NCBI GenBank assembly: GCA_009841225.1
Contig: VXMF01000036.1
Location: forward strand, 133,825 to 197,824
Reading direction: 5' to 3'
Length of the DNA: 64,000 nucleotides
DNA from: Terriglobia bacterium
Lineage (GTDB): Bacteria > Acidobacteriota > Terriglobia > Bryobacterales > UBA6623
A program made the position numbers and the translations under genes. Under the pieces are notes generated by a model that did no database searches, had not been told where the DNA came from, and saw only the letters and a program-made list of their open reading frames with translations. Below are positions 40,427 through 49,489 of this stretch, in pieces; position 1 is the stretch's first letter; every line of letters begins with the position of its first letter.

Positions 40427-40452
40427 GCGCCGCCAGCGCGGCGCGGCGGCGC
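40427..40452. terminator. GC-rich hairpin between convergent genes, possible bidirectional terminator
   Basis: Perfect 8-bp inverted repeat GCGCCGCC (40427-40434)/GGCGGCGC (40445-40452), 10-nt loop, between the stops of ctaB and the aldolase gene; no T tract. Confidence 0.35.
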
Positions 40453-40455
40453 GCC

Positions 40456-41301
40456 TCAGTTGCTCTCGTCGCCGGTGGCGACGTCCTCCATTTTCTCCGC
40501 CGGGCGCTCCAAGGCCGCTCTCGCGCCGTCCCTGATCAAGCTGCCTTCCGAAGGCCCTTGGAAGAACATGAATCCGTCCCGGTCGCGCCAGGCCAACGGC
40601 CCGGCCAGGATCTTGCCGGCCTTGAGTGTTTCGACCTTGATCTTCTCAATCAGAGCCATATAGCGCGGATCGTCACGCTCCCAGCCGGTAAAGCTGCCGA
40701 TGTCGCCGCTCGCCGCGAAGACCACGTCCACGCCGTCGATCGCCGCCACCTTGTCGACAATGTCGATGCCCGCGGGCGATTCGATCATCACGACGACCAT
40801 GATGTTGTCATTGGCCACGGCCCGGTAGTCGGATCCCCAGAGACGGCCGTACTGGCCGCCGCCCCGGCTGCGCTTGCCCCGGGGGGGGAACTTGGCGTAG
40901 GTCACGCCGTCTTCGGCCTCTTGGACGCTGTCCACCATGGGGACGACAATTCCAAGTGCGCCGATGTCGGTAGCTTTCTGGATGTCGCCTTCCGTGGGTG
41001 TCGGGACCCGGATAAAGGGGATCGCAGGTGCGTCCTTGCAAGCCCAGATCATCTTCGCGACTTGGTCGTAGTTCAGCGGGCTGTGCTGCATCTCGATCCA
41101 GAGGAAGTCGAACCCGGAGTTCGCCATGGCGCAGTACACGTTCGGGTCGGAGGTATTGATCGTGCCGCCGACGACCTGCTTGCCCTCCGCGAGCTTCTGC
41201 TTGACGGTGTTGAAAATCCGCGTCTCTTCGGCTAGGGCCGGCGCGGCACAGGCCAGTGCCAGCGGCACCAAGATAAGGCGGGACAGATTCTTGCGTTGCA
41301 C
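40456..41301 (-). CDS. HpcH/HpaI-family aldolase with predicted N-terminal signal peptide
   Basis: GTG start gives MQRKNLSRLILVPLALACAAPALAEE; FNTVKQKLAEGKQVVGGTINTSDPNVYCAMANSGFDFLWIEMQHSPLNY, IPFIRVPTPTEGDIQKATDIGALGIVVPMV. Confidence 0.85.
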   Translation of the reverse strand: MQRKNLSRLILVPLALACAAPALAEETRIFNTVKQKLAEGKQVVGGTINTSDPNVYCAMANSGFDFLWIEMQHSPLNYDQVAKMIWACKDAPAIPFIRVPTPTEGDIQKATDIGALGIVVPMVDSVQEAEDGVTYAKFPPRGKRSRGGGQYGRLWGSDYRAVANDNIMVVVMIESPAGIDIVDKVAAIDGVDVVFAASGDIGSFTGWERDDPRYMALIEKIKVETLKAGKILAGPLAWRDRDGFMFFQGPSEGSLIRDGARAALERPAEKMEDVATGDESN

Positions 41302-41455
41302 TTGGACTCCCTCGAAATCGCTGCGACTGCCAGTCGCGGAACGGCAACAGTATACATCGTCTGCGAGGACCGTTGAGCTTGGGCAGAGAACATCTGTGCG
41401 CACGCAACAGCGCTTTTTTGCTGCCCGGTCGAGGAAGCCTGCGGTTGGGCGCCGA

Positions 41456-42961
41456 CTACGCGCTCGGCCTAGATCGCCACGCGATCGTGTTCTCGGCCGT
41501 GTCCTTCTGGCGATGGTCTTGGACGAATTGCTCGACGTCAACGAGGTCCGTCGGATACGAGCCTGTGTAGCACGAATAGCAGTACCTGCCGCCGTTGTTG
41601 TCTCCGACCGCCTGCTTGAGTCCTTGCAGCGACAGGTAGGCGAGCGAGTCTGCACCGGTGTGTTCCCGGATCTCTTCGACGGTCATCCGGTTGGCGATCA
41701 GCTCGTCCTTGTCGGGCGTGTCCACTCCGTAGTAGCACGACGCAATGGTGGGAGGGCAGGAGATGCGCAAGTGGACCTCTGTTGCGCCCGCGTCCCGCAT
41801 GATCCCCACGATCTTGCGGCTCGTGGTGCCGCGCACCAGCGAATCGTCCACCAGCACCACGCGCTTGCCGGCGACTAGGTGATTCACCGGATTGAGCTTG
41901 AGCTTGACCCCGAAATTGCGGATCGATTGCTTGGGTTCGATGAATGTGCGGCCCACGTAGTGATTGCGGATGAGTCCGATGCTGAAGGGAATTCCCGACT
42001 CCTGCGCGAAGCCCAGCGCCGCCGCGTTGCCGGAATCGGGCACGGGCACGACGCAATCGGCCTCGACTGGGCTCTCTTGCGCGAGGATGCGGCCCAAGGC
42101 CTCGCGCGACTTGTGCACCGAGCGCCCGAACACGATCGAATCCGGACGCGAGAAATAGACGTGCTCGAAGGCGCACTGGGAAGGTTTGAGCGCAGGCGCG
42201 AAGCGCTGCCTCGTCACGCCCCTGTCGGTGACGATGACCATCTCGCCCGGCTCCACCTCTCCTTGGTACTTCGCTCCGATGAGGTCGAAGGCACAGGTTT
42301 CGGAGGCGAACACGTGGACAGTGCGCCCCTTGTGCTGCATGGTGCCGTAGGCGAGCGGTCGGAAGCCGCGCTGGTCGCGAGCGACGATGATCTGGTTGGT
42401 GCTCAGCAAGACCAGCGAATACGCACCTTCCAGTTCCAAGAGCGACTCGCGCAGAGCGGTGTCCAGCGTCTGCTCAGTGGAACGGGCCATCAGGTGAGGA
42501 ATGACTTCGGTGTCGCTAGTGGCATGAAAGATGGATCCGCTCTTCTCGATTGCTCCCCGCAGGGCGTGGCCGTTGGTCAGGTTGCCGTTGTGGGCGACCG
42601 CCAATGCGCCCTTGTTGCACTCGACGTAGAACGGCTGAGCATTGCGCGAGCCGACGTCGCCCGCAGTCGAGTAGCGCGTGTGGCCGATCGCCATGTGGCC
42701 GGTCAACTGTTGGAGTTCGTGCTCGCCAAAGATCTCGCTGACGAGGCCCATGCCTTTGCGCGTGTGGATGGTCTCGCCGTCGCTGGAGCAGATGCCCGCG
42801 CTCTCCTGACCCCTGTGCTGCAGGGCATAGAGCCCTAGGTACGCGAGGTTAGCGGCCTCCGGATGGCCGAAGATCGCGCAGATGCCGCACTCCTCGCGGA
42901 AGCGGTCCCCGGCGTCCACCTCGACAGCCCGGCTCGGGACGGGCGCGGCCTGTTCGCTCAT
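41456..42961 (-). CDS. purF: Amidophosphoribosyltransferase
   Basis: [68 protein letters not shown]. Confidence 0.95.
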   Translation of the reverse strand: MSEQAAPVPSRAVEVDAGDRFREECGICAIFGHPEAANLAYLGLYALQHRGQESAGICSSDGETIHTRKGMGLVSEIFGEHELQQLTGHMAIGHTRYSTAGDVGSRNAQPFYVECNKGALAVAHNGNLTNGHALRGAIEKSGSIFHATSDTEVIPHLMARSTEQTLDTALRESLLELEGAYSLVLLSTNQIIVARDQRGFRPLAYGTMQHKGRTVHVFASETCAFDLIGAKYQGEVEPGEMVIVTDRGVTRQRFAPALKPSQCAFEHVYFSRPDSIVFGRSVHKSREALGRILAQESPVEADCVVPVPDSGNAAALGFAQESGIPFSIGLIRNHYVGRTFIEPKQSIRNFGVKLKLNPVNHLVAGKRVVLVDDSLVRGTTSRKIVGIMRDAGATEVHLRISCPPTIASCYYGVDTPDKDELIANRMTVEEIREHTGADSLAYLSLQGLKQAVGDNNGGRYCYSCYTGSYPTDLVDVEQFVQDHRQKDTAENTIAWRSRPSA

Positions 42962-45213
42962 TGAGCCTCCAGGGAGGCTTCGAACGAAGACTCCCAGATT
43001 CTGCGCAGCTGCGCGACCGGCGCTTCTACGCGTGTGGTCGAATTCAGCCTGAACGCCAGCGTTGAACCACCGGTGTGGCCGAGTTCGACCAGCGGGACGT
43101 GTAGCGACGCTGCGATCGCGACCACTTCCCCTATGTTCGCACGAGGAAGCGAAAGCAGCACGCGGGAAGGGCATTCGTGGAACATCGCGCAGAGCAGGGG
43201 CTGGTCGGTGTCGAACTCGATGGTCGCCCCGATCGGTTCCGGGCCGAAGCAGCACTCTGCAAGTGCCACAGCGAGGCCCCCGCTGCCGACGTCGTGCGCC
43301 GAGTGCGCGAGGTTCTGCCGGACAATGCTGCGCGTGGCCTCGTGCACGCTCGCCTCGTGCTCCAAGTCCAAGGACGGCGGCAGGCCCCATGTTTGCCCCA
43401 GCAGCGTCTTGGCGTATTGCGAAGAACCGAACCTCCGGGGCAGCTCCTCGCCTCGGCAGTCAGGCAGCAATCCGCCGAGCAGGACGACCAGATCGCCTGC
43501 CTGCGTGAAGCAAGGCCCGATCGGGGCGGCCATGTGCTCCAGCATCCCTACGATGCCCAGCACGGGGGCCGGGTCAATGCCCTCGCCCAGGGTCTCGTTG
43601 TACAGGCTGACGTTGCCGCCGGTGATCGGCGTGCCGAAATGGCGGCACGCTTCAGCCATGCCTTCGATCGATTCCACGAGCTGGGCCATGATCTCCGGCT
43701 TTTCGGGATTGCCGAAGTTGAGATTGTTGGTCGCGGCGATCGGGGTCGCGCCGACCGTGGCGAGGTTGCGGCAGCATTCCGCCACGATCAGCTGTGTGCC
43801 GAGGCGCGGGTCGAGCGCGCAGTAGCGCGAATTGCCGTCCAGTGACATGGCAAGGGAGACGTTGGCCTCCTTGATGCGAATCACCGCGGCGTCGGCACCC
43901 GGGCCCGCCGTCGTATTCGTCCGGACCTGGTGGTCGTACTGCTCCCAGATCCAGCGCTTGGAATTGAGTTCGGGCGAAGCCAGCAGGGCTTCGATTCCAG
44001 CCAGCAGCTCTGCGGCTGATGGTTCGCTCAGAACTGGCCCGTCCAGCGGCGCGGTGCGGCGAGGCTCGCTGTGCGGACGGTCGTAGAGCGGCGCGTCGTC
44101 GCTGAGAAAGCCCGTGTCCAGTTCGGCCACCACGCTCCCGCCGTGCTTGACCCGCAAGAGCCGATCCGCCGTGACCGTTCCGATCTCTACGGCGTCGAGC
44201 CCCCATTTTCGGAAGACCGCCAGCACCTCGCCCTCTCGACCGCGTTCTGCCACCAGCAGCATGCGCTCCTGCGATTCCGAGAGCATGATTTCGTAAGGCG
44301 TCATCCCGCTCTCGCGCTGCGGTACCCGGTCGAGTTCGATCTCGATTCCGACCCCGCCGCGTCCGCCCATCTCCGCCGTCGAGCAGGTCAGCCCAGCCGC
44401 TCCCATGTCTTGAATGCCGAGAATCGCGCCCGTGCGCATTGCCTCGAGGCATGCCTCGAGCAGGAGTTTTTCCAGGAACGGGTCGCCAACCTGGACGTTG
44501 GGGCGCTTGGCCTCGGAATCCTCGTCGAACTCGGCAGAGGCCATCGATGCCCCTTGGATGCCATCCCTGCCAGTCTTGGCGCCCACGTAGATGACAGGGT
44601 TGCCAAGCCCCTTGGCGGACCCGAGGAAGATCGAGTCCTGGCGGAACACCCCAAGGGCGAAGACGTTGACCAAGGGGTTCGCGCTGAAGCAGGGGTCGAA
44701 GGAGCATTCCCCTCCGATCGTGGGCACGCCGATGCAATTGCCGTAGTGGGCGATGCCCTCGACCACTCCGCGGATGATCCGCCGGTTGACTGGACCGTTC
44801 TCTGGGTCGTCGGGAGGGCCGAACCGAAGGGCGTCGAGTACCGCTACGGGGCGGGCGCCCATGGTGAAGATATCGCGCAAGATGCCGCCAACGCCGGTCG
44901 CCGCCCCTTGGAACGGCTCGATATAGCTGGGATGGTTGTGCGACTCAATCTTGAAGGCGGCTGCCCAGCCGCCGCCGATATCGACGATGCCCGCGTTCTC
45001 GCCCGGCCCGACCAGGATCCGTTCGCCTCGAGTGGGAAGTTTCTTCAGGTGCAGCCGCGAGCTCTTGTACGAACAGTGCTCGCTCCACATGACGCTGAGG
45101 ATTCCGAGCTCTGTCAGTGTCGGAACGCGCCCGATGCGGTCGGTGATCCGCTGGTACTCCTCAGCCGTGAGACCGTGTTCGGCGGCTGTCCGCTCGTCGA
45201 CTTCAGTCTGCAT
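42958..45213 (-). CDS. purL: Phosphoribosylformylglycinamidine synthase, large subunit
   Basis: [78 protein letters not shown]; stop overlaps purF start (ATGA). Confidence 0.95.
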   Translation of the reverse strand: MQTEVDERTAAEHGLTAEEYQRITDRIGRVPTLTELGILSVMWSEHCSYKSSRLHLKKLPTRGERILVGPGENAGIVDIGGGWAAAFKIESHNHPSYIEPFQGAATGVGGILRDIFTMGARPVAVLDALRFGPPDDPENGPVNRRIIRGVVEGIAHYGNCIGVPTIGGECSFDPCFSANPLVNVFALGVFRQDSIFLGSAKGLGNPVIYVGAKTGRDGIQGASMASAEFDEDSEAKRPNVQVGDPFLEKLLLEACLEAMRTGAILGIQDMGAAGLTCSTAEMGGRGGVGIEIELDRVPQRESGMTPYEIMLSESQERMLLVAERGREGEVLAVFRKWGLDAVEIGTVTADRLLRVKHGGSVVAELDTGFLSDDAPLYDRPHSEPRRTAPLDGPVLSEPSAAELLAGIEALLASPELNSKRWIWEQYDHQVRTNTTAGPGADAAVIRIKEANVSLAMSLDGNSRYCALDPRLGTQLIVAECCRNLATVGATPIAATNNLNFGNPEKPEIMAQLVESIEGMAEACRHFGTPITGGNVSLYNETLGEGIDPAPVLGIVGMLEHMAAPIGPCFTQAGDLVVLLGGLLPDCRGEELPRRFGSSQYAKTLLGQTWGLPPSLDLEHEASVHEATRSIVRQNLAHSAHDVGSGGLAVALAECCFGPEPIGATIEFDTDQPLLCAMFHECPSRVLLSLPRANIGEVVAIAASLHVPLVELGHTGGSTLAFRLNSTTRVEAPVAQLRRIWESSFEASLEAQ

Positions 45214-45889
45214 GGCGAAGGCCGTTCTCGGCCGCGGCAATCATCGATCGAAAGACCGCGATTCCATCGGTGGAGCCCACTGCGCCGTCGCAGGCGCGTT
45301 CGGGATGCGGCATCATGCCGAGCACATTGCGTCCTTCGCTCAGCACGCCGGCAATGTTCCGGCTCGACCCGTTGGGATTGTTTCCGGAGTAGCGGAAAGC
45401 GACGCGATCCTCCGCTTCGATACGGTCCAAGGTGGCCTCGTCGGCGAAGAAGCAGCCCTCGCCGTGGGCGACCGGGATCCTGAGCGGCCTGTCAGGCTGG
45501 CAAGCCGAGGTGAATGCCGAGTCCAGCGTGCCCGGGACTAGGTCGACAGTCCGGCACACGAAACGCAGGTCTTGATTGCGGATCAGGGCGCCGTCCAGCA
45601 GGCCCGCCTCGCATAGGATCTGGAAGCCATTGCACACACCGATCACCAGCCCGCCGGAATCCGCAAAGCGCCGCAACGAGCGGATGACCGGCGAAAACCG
45701 GGCAATCGCGCCGCAACGCAGGTAATCGCCGTAGGAGAACCCTCCGGGCACGAAGATGGCATCTGCGTCACCCAGTTCTTCGGACTCGTGCCAGATCTCC
45801 GTGGCTTGCTGGCCGAGGTTGTGCGTAAGCGCGTAGAGCGCGTCGTGATCACAGTTCGAGCCCGGGAAAATGATGACGCCGAACTTCAT
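45203..45889 (-). CDS. purQ: Phosphoribosylformylglycinamidine synthase, glutamine amidotransferase subunit
   Basis: [66 protein letters not shown]. Confidence 0.95.
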   Translation of the reverse strand: MKFGVIIFPGSNCDHDALYALTHNLGQQATEIWHESEELGDADAIFVPGGFSYGDYLRCGAIARFSPVIRSLRRFADSGGLVIGVCNGFQILCEAGLLDGALIRNQDLRFVCRTVDLVPGTLDSAFTSACQPDRPLRIPVAHGEGCFFADEATLDRIEAEDRVAFRYSGNNPNGSSRNIAGVLSEGRNVLGMMPHPERACDGAVGSTDGIAVFRSMIAAAENGLRHAD

Positions 45890-46098
45890 TGCGGGCGGGA
45901 GAGCAACGCCTCGCTTACATAGCTAGTGTAGCAATCGAGAGGGCCGCGTACCCGCCGCAGGATACTTCGGCCCGCTGACCTCCCAACCCCGTCCTGGAAC
46001 TTGTCCAGATGTGCATTAGGAGGCCGAGCGAAAACGCGCGGACGCACTTCTTGTAGGATGGGGCTCGCAGGCGCACGCGATCCGTCGCGCCCAGAATC

Positions 46099-47673
46099 AT
46101 GCCCATGCTCTCCAACGGCGTTGTTGCGCCCCCAGTCCCGGGCCAGCCACTCTCCGGCCCCGCCCTGCTCGCGTTTTTCAAGACGGACTGCCCGGCGTGC
46201 CACTTGGCGCTGCGTTACCTGGACAGCCTTTCCCGCAGTCTTGGGTCTGGCGACCACGTGGTGGGCGTCTCTCAGGACGAACCTGCGTCAACCGACAAGT
46301 TGATGCGCTCGCTGGGAGCGGATCTGCCGCTGCGCTTCGATCGCGACCTGGAGGCTAGTGCCGGATTCGGCTTGGAGGCGGTTCCGGCGCTGTTCCTGCT
46401 GGACCGGTCGGGCAGGGTTCTTGCCAGTTCGCAGGGCTTTGACAAAGCCGACCTGAATCGTCTTGGCGGGGAACTCGCCAGGCTGCTGGAAGTGCCGGAT
46501 CCCGAGCTGGCCCGGACCGGCGACGGCAACCCGGATTTCCAGCCAGGATGCGTCTCACGCCATCTTGAACCAGAGTCGGAGGCGACCGCTGCCGAGATTC
46601 CCGATCTGTATTCCCGCCGGGCAGGCCGGGCTTCGAGGATCGACCTACCCACCGAGGCCGATGCCGAGGAATGGTGCTACGAGAGCGGCTATGCCGACCC
46701 CCTGCCGGTGGTGCCGCCGACGGTGGAGCGAGTCGAGCGCATGCTGGCGGAGAGCGGCTTGAACCCGGACGAGGTGGTCGCCCACGTCCCTCCGAACTTT
46801 GGTGCGGCCAGCGCAGAGAAGATCGCGGCAAATGCTGTCATGGCGGGCTGCCGGCCCGAGTACATGCGGGTGATTGTGCCTGCGATCCGCGCTCTGTGCG
46901 ACGAGCGCCTCGACATCCATGGAGTGCAAGGCACCACTCACTTCGCCGCTCCCCTGGCCATCGTGAACGGTCCCGTCCGTCTAGAGCTGGGATTCGCTTG
47001 CGGCAGCAATGTGTTCTCGAATGCGGCGCGCGCCAACTCGACAATCGGTCGGGCATTTCAGCTGATCCTGCGCAACCTCGGGGGCGCGGCTCCCGGCCGG
47101 ATCGACATGTCGACGATGGGGAACCCGGGGCGGTTCAGCTTCGTGATCGGCGAGAACGAGGAGGTGAGCCCGTGGGGCCCGCTGTCCGAAGACTTCGGAA
47201 TCGAGGCGGGTCGCAATGCAGTCACGTTCTTCTGCGCCGAGCCGCCTCGCCCGGTGAGCGAGCACAAGGCGCGCGAGCCCAAGGTGCTGCTACGCGCCAT
47301 CTGCCCGGTGCTCGCGAACCTGTGGTCTTATCGCGTCTGCAAGCGGTCGGAGGCGGTCGTGGTGATCGGCCCCGAGCATGCGGCCACCTTGGACCGCGGC
47401 GGTTTCACGAAGCGCGATGTGGTGGGCTTCCTGTTCGAGAACACCGGTGTGCCGGTGAGTGAGTACGACGGAGACGGCGGAGAGGGCACGCACGAAGCCG
47501 GCTTCTATGACGAGTGCGTGATCCGGGGCGTGCGGTGCTACCGGAAGTTCCGGCGGCCCGAGTCGATTCGCGTGATGGTGGCCGGCGGGCCCGCCGGGAA
47601 GTTCTCGGCCGTGCTGGGGTCGTGGGCCACCGGACCTCGGGGCAGCCAGATGGTTAGCTACCAGTTCGCTTGA
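46099..47673 (+). CDS. Thioredoxin-like (CPAC) N-terminal domain fused to a large uncharacterised domain; neighbour of the UGSC-type selenoprotein
   Basis: LAFFKTDCPACHLALRYLDSL...FGLEAVPALFLLDRSGRVLASSQGF then EEWCYESGYADPLPVVPPTVERVERMLA...EKIAANAVMAGCRPEYMRVIVPAIRAL...HGVQGTTHFAAPLAIVNGPVRLELG. Confidence 0.75.
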   Translation: MPMLSNGVVAPPVPGQPLSGPALLAFFKTDCPACHLALRYLDSLSRSLGSGDHVVGVSQDEPASTDKLMRSLGADLPLRFDRDLEASAGFGLEAVPALFLLDRSGRVLASSQGFDKADLNRLGGELARLLEVPDPELARTGDGNPDFQPGCVSRHLEPESEATAAEIPDLYSRRAGRASRIDLPTEADAEEWCYESGYADPLPVVPPTVERVERMLAESGLNPDEVVAHVPPNFGAASAEKIAANAVMAGCRPEYMRVIVPAIRALCDERLDIHGVQGTTHFAAPLAIVNGPVRLELGFACGSNVFSNAARANSTIGRAFQLILRNLGGAAPGRIDMSTMGNPGRFSFVIGENEEVSPWGPLSEDFGIEAGRNAVTFFCAEPPRPVSEHKAREPKVLLRAICPVLANLWSYRVCKRSEAVVVIGPEHAATLDRGGFTKRDVVGFLFENTGVPVSEYDGDGGEGTHEAGFYDECVIRGVRCYRKFRRPESIRVMVAGGPAGKFSAVLGSWATGPRGSQMVSYQFA

Positions 47674-47760
47674 GCCCGCTGCGGCCAGATTCGGGTCCTT
47701 GGCGGCTGGCTCGGGGGCTGCTACTCTGTTTGAGGCGCTCCGCGCCGGAGGCACAACAGC

Positions 47761-48306
47761 ATGTCGCTCACAGTCGTGAATCCCCTTGACGAACGGCCCT
47801 TGCCGGAAGGCTCGGCGCCTCCGAGACTCACATCGGTCGGAGGTGCCAGGATCGCGCTTCTAGATATCAGCAAGGGCGGGGGAGAGGTCTTCCTCGATCG
47901 CGTCGATGCCTTGCTCAGGGAGCGCTACGGGGTGTCGGAAGTGCTGCGCTTTCGCAAGCCGACGTTCGCGAAACCAGCGCCCGAGGCCGTGCTTACGGAT
48001 ATCCGCAAGGCGCAGCCGCACGCGGTGATCGAGGCCCTGGCCGATTGAGGGTCTTGCACGACGTGCAGTTTGCACGACTCGGTTCGACTCGAAAACTCCG
48101 GTATCCCCACAGTGCCGATCGCCACCGACGTGTTCCGATCGGCGGCGCGGGCGCAAGCCTCCGCCTTGGGCAGGGCGGACTTGGACGCGGTCTACGTGCC
48201 GCACCCAATCCAAGACCAGCTGCCCGAGGAGATCGAGCAGCGCGCGTCTGCCGTGCTGGCCACAGTCGTTGACCGGTTGACGGGCGCAGTCGCGGCGGAC
48301 TCGTAG
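47761..48306 (+). CDS. UGSC-type selenoprotein; TGA at 48046-48048 read as Sec (U96)
   Basis: Two in-phase ORFs split only by TGA: ...IRKAQPHAVIEALAD-U-GSCTTCSLHDSVRLENSGIPTVPIATDVFRSAARAQASALGRADLDAVYVPHPIQDQLPEEIEQRASAVLATVVDRLTGAVAADS*. 182 codons including stop. Confidence 0.85.
48062..48076 (+). promoter_or_regulatory. Candidate bacterial SECIS hairpin
   Basis: CGTGCA-GTT-TGCACG: 6-bp perfect stem, 3-nt loop starting with G; loop G is 20 nt after the TGA. Confidence 0.6.
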
Positions 48307-48340
48307 GCGGCTAGACACGCTTCGGGACTCCGATCCGGCC

Positions 48341-49399
48341 ATGTCCGCTCTCCCGGATGCGGTGATCTCTCGACTGCGCGCCGGAGCGGTGATTCCCGCG
48401 CATCCGCTGGCACTGGACTCCCGGCGCCGCTTGGACGAGCGCCGCCAGCGTGCGTTGACGCGCTACTACCTCGCGGCTGGGGCGGGAGGTGTGGCTGTCG
48501 GTGTCCACACCACCCAGTTTGCGATTCACGAGCCGAAGGCGGGGTTGTATCGACCGGTGCTCGAGCTGGCCGCCGAGGCAACGCGAGAGCGCGCGGAGGA
48601 CGAGTCCGGCACCGCGATCCGCATCGCCGGAATCCTCGGCCCGACCTCGCAAGGGGTGCGCGAAGCGGGTCTTGCTGTAGACCTCGGCTACCACGTCGGC
48701 TTGCTGGGCTTCACGGGCCTTTGCGCGGCCAGCCGCGCCGAACTCCTGTCCCACGCCCGTGCCGTAGCCGACGTGATCCCGATCATGGGCTTCTATCTCC
48801 AGCCAGCCGTCGGAGGCATTCCGCTCCCGTACGAGTTCTGGCGCGACATGTCCGAGATCGAGGGCTTGGTGGCCATCAAGGTGGCCCCGTTCGACCGGTA
48901 TTGCACGCTGGAGGTGCTGCGCGCGGTTTGCGATTCGGGGCGTGCCGACGAAATCGCGCTGTATACGGGCAATGACGACAACATCATCGGCGATCTGCTG
49001 ACCCGCTATGCGAGCGGCGGCGCGTCCGCCGCGTTCGTGGGAGGCCTGCTTGGCCACTGGGCTGTGTGGACCAAGACGGCTTGCGATTACTGGCGGCAGT
49101 GCCGCGAATCGATGGCAGCAGACCCTAGGAGCGTCCCTGAAGCATTGCTCCGCCTCAACGCAGAAGTCACCGACGCGAATTCCGCGCTGTTCGACACTCG
49201 CAATCGGTTCTCCGGCTGCATAGCCGGCATTCATGAGGTGCTGCGGAGACAGGGCCTGCTGGCCGGAAACTGGTGCCTGAACGAGGCGGAGCGGCTCTCG
49301 CCCGGCCAGAGTGCGGAAATCGACCGGGTCTGTGCCGCGTATCCGCATCTCGTCGACGACGACTTCGTGGCCGAGCACCTCGATTCCTGGCTTGGCTGA
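48341..49399 (+). CDS. Dihydrodipicolinate synthase family protein (DapA-like)
   Basis: RRRLDERRQRALTRYYLAAGAGGVAVGVHTTQF, VIPIMGFYLQPAVGGIPLPYEFWRDMSEIEGLVAIKVAPFDRYCTLEVLRAV. Confidence 0.75.
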   Translation: MSALPDAVISRLRAGAVIPAHPLALDSRRRLDERRQRALTRYYLAAGAGGVAVGVHTTQFAIHEPKAGLYRPVLELAAEATRERAEDESGTAIRIAGILGPTSQGVREAGLAVDLGYHVGLLGFTGLCAASRAELLSHARAVADVIPIMGFYLQPAVGGIPLPYEFWRDMSEIEGLVAIKVAPFDRYCTLEVLRAVCDSGRADEIALYTGNDDNIIGDLLTRYASGGASAAFVGGLLGHWAVWTKTACDYWRQCRESMAADPRSVPEALLRLNAEVTDANSALFDTRNRFSGCIAGIHEVLRRQGLLAGNWCLNEAERLSPGQSAEIDRVCAAYPHLVDDDFVAEHLDSWLG

Positions 49400-49489
49400 T
49401 ATCGGCGGGCTGACCTGCGAGCTTTGGTATTCTTCGTGAGCCCGCCGCAAGGTAGCGATCGCAATCGCGGACTGTCGGGCGAATCGACC

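Noticed and set aside
44071-45483. 470-aa + strand ORF over purL/purQ
   Set aside because: Antisense shadow of purL and purQ.
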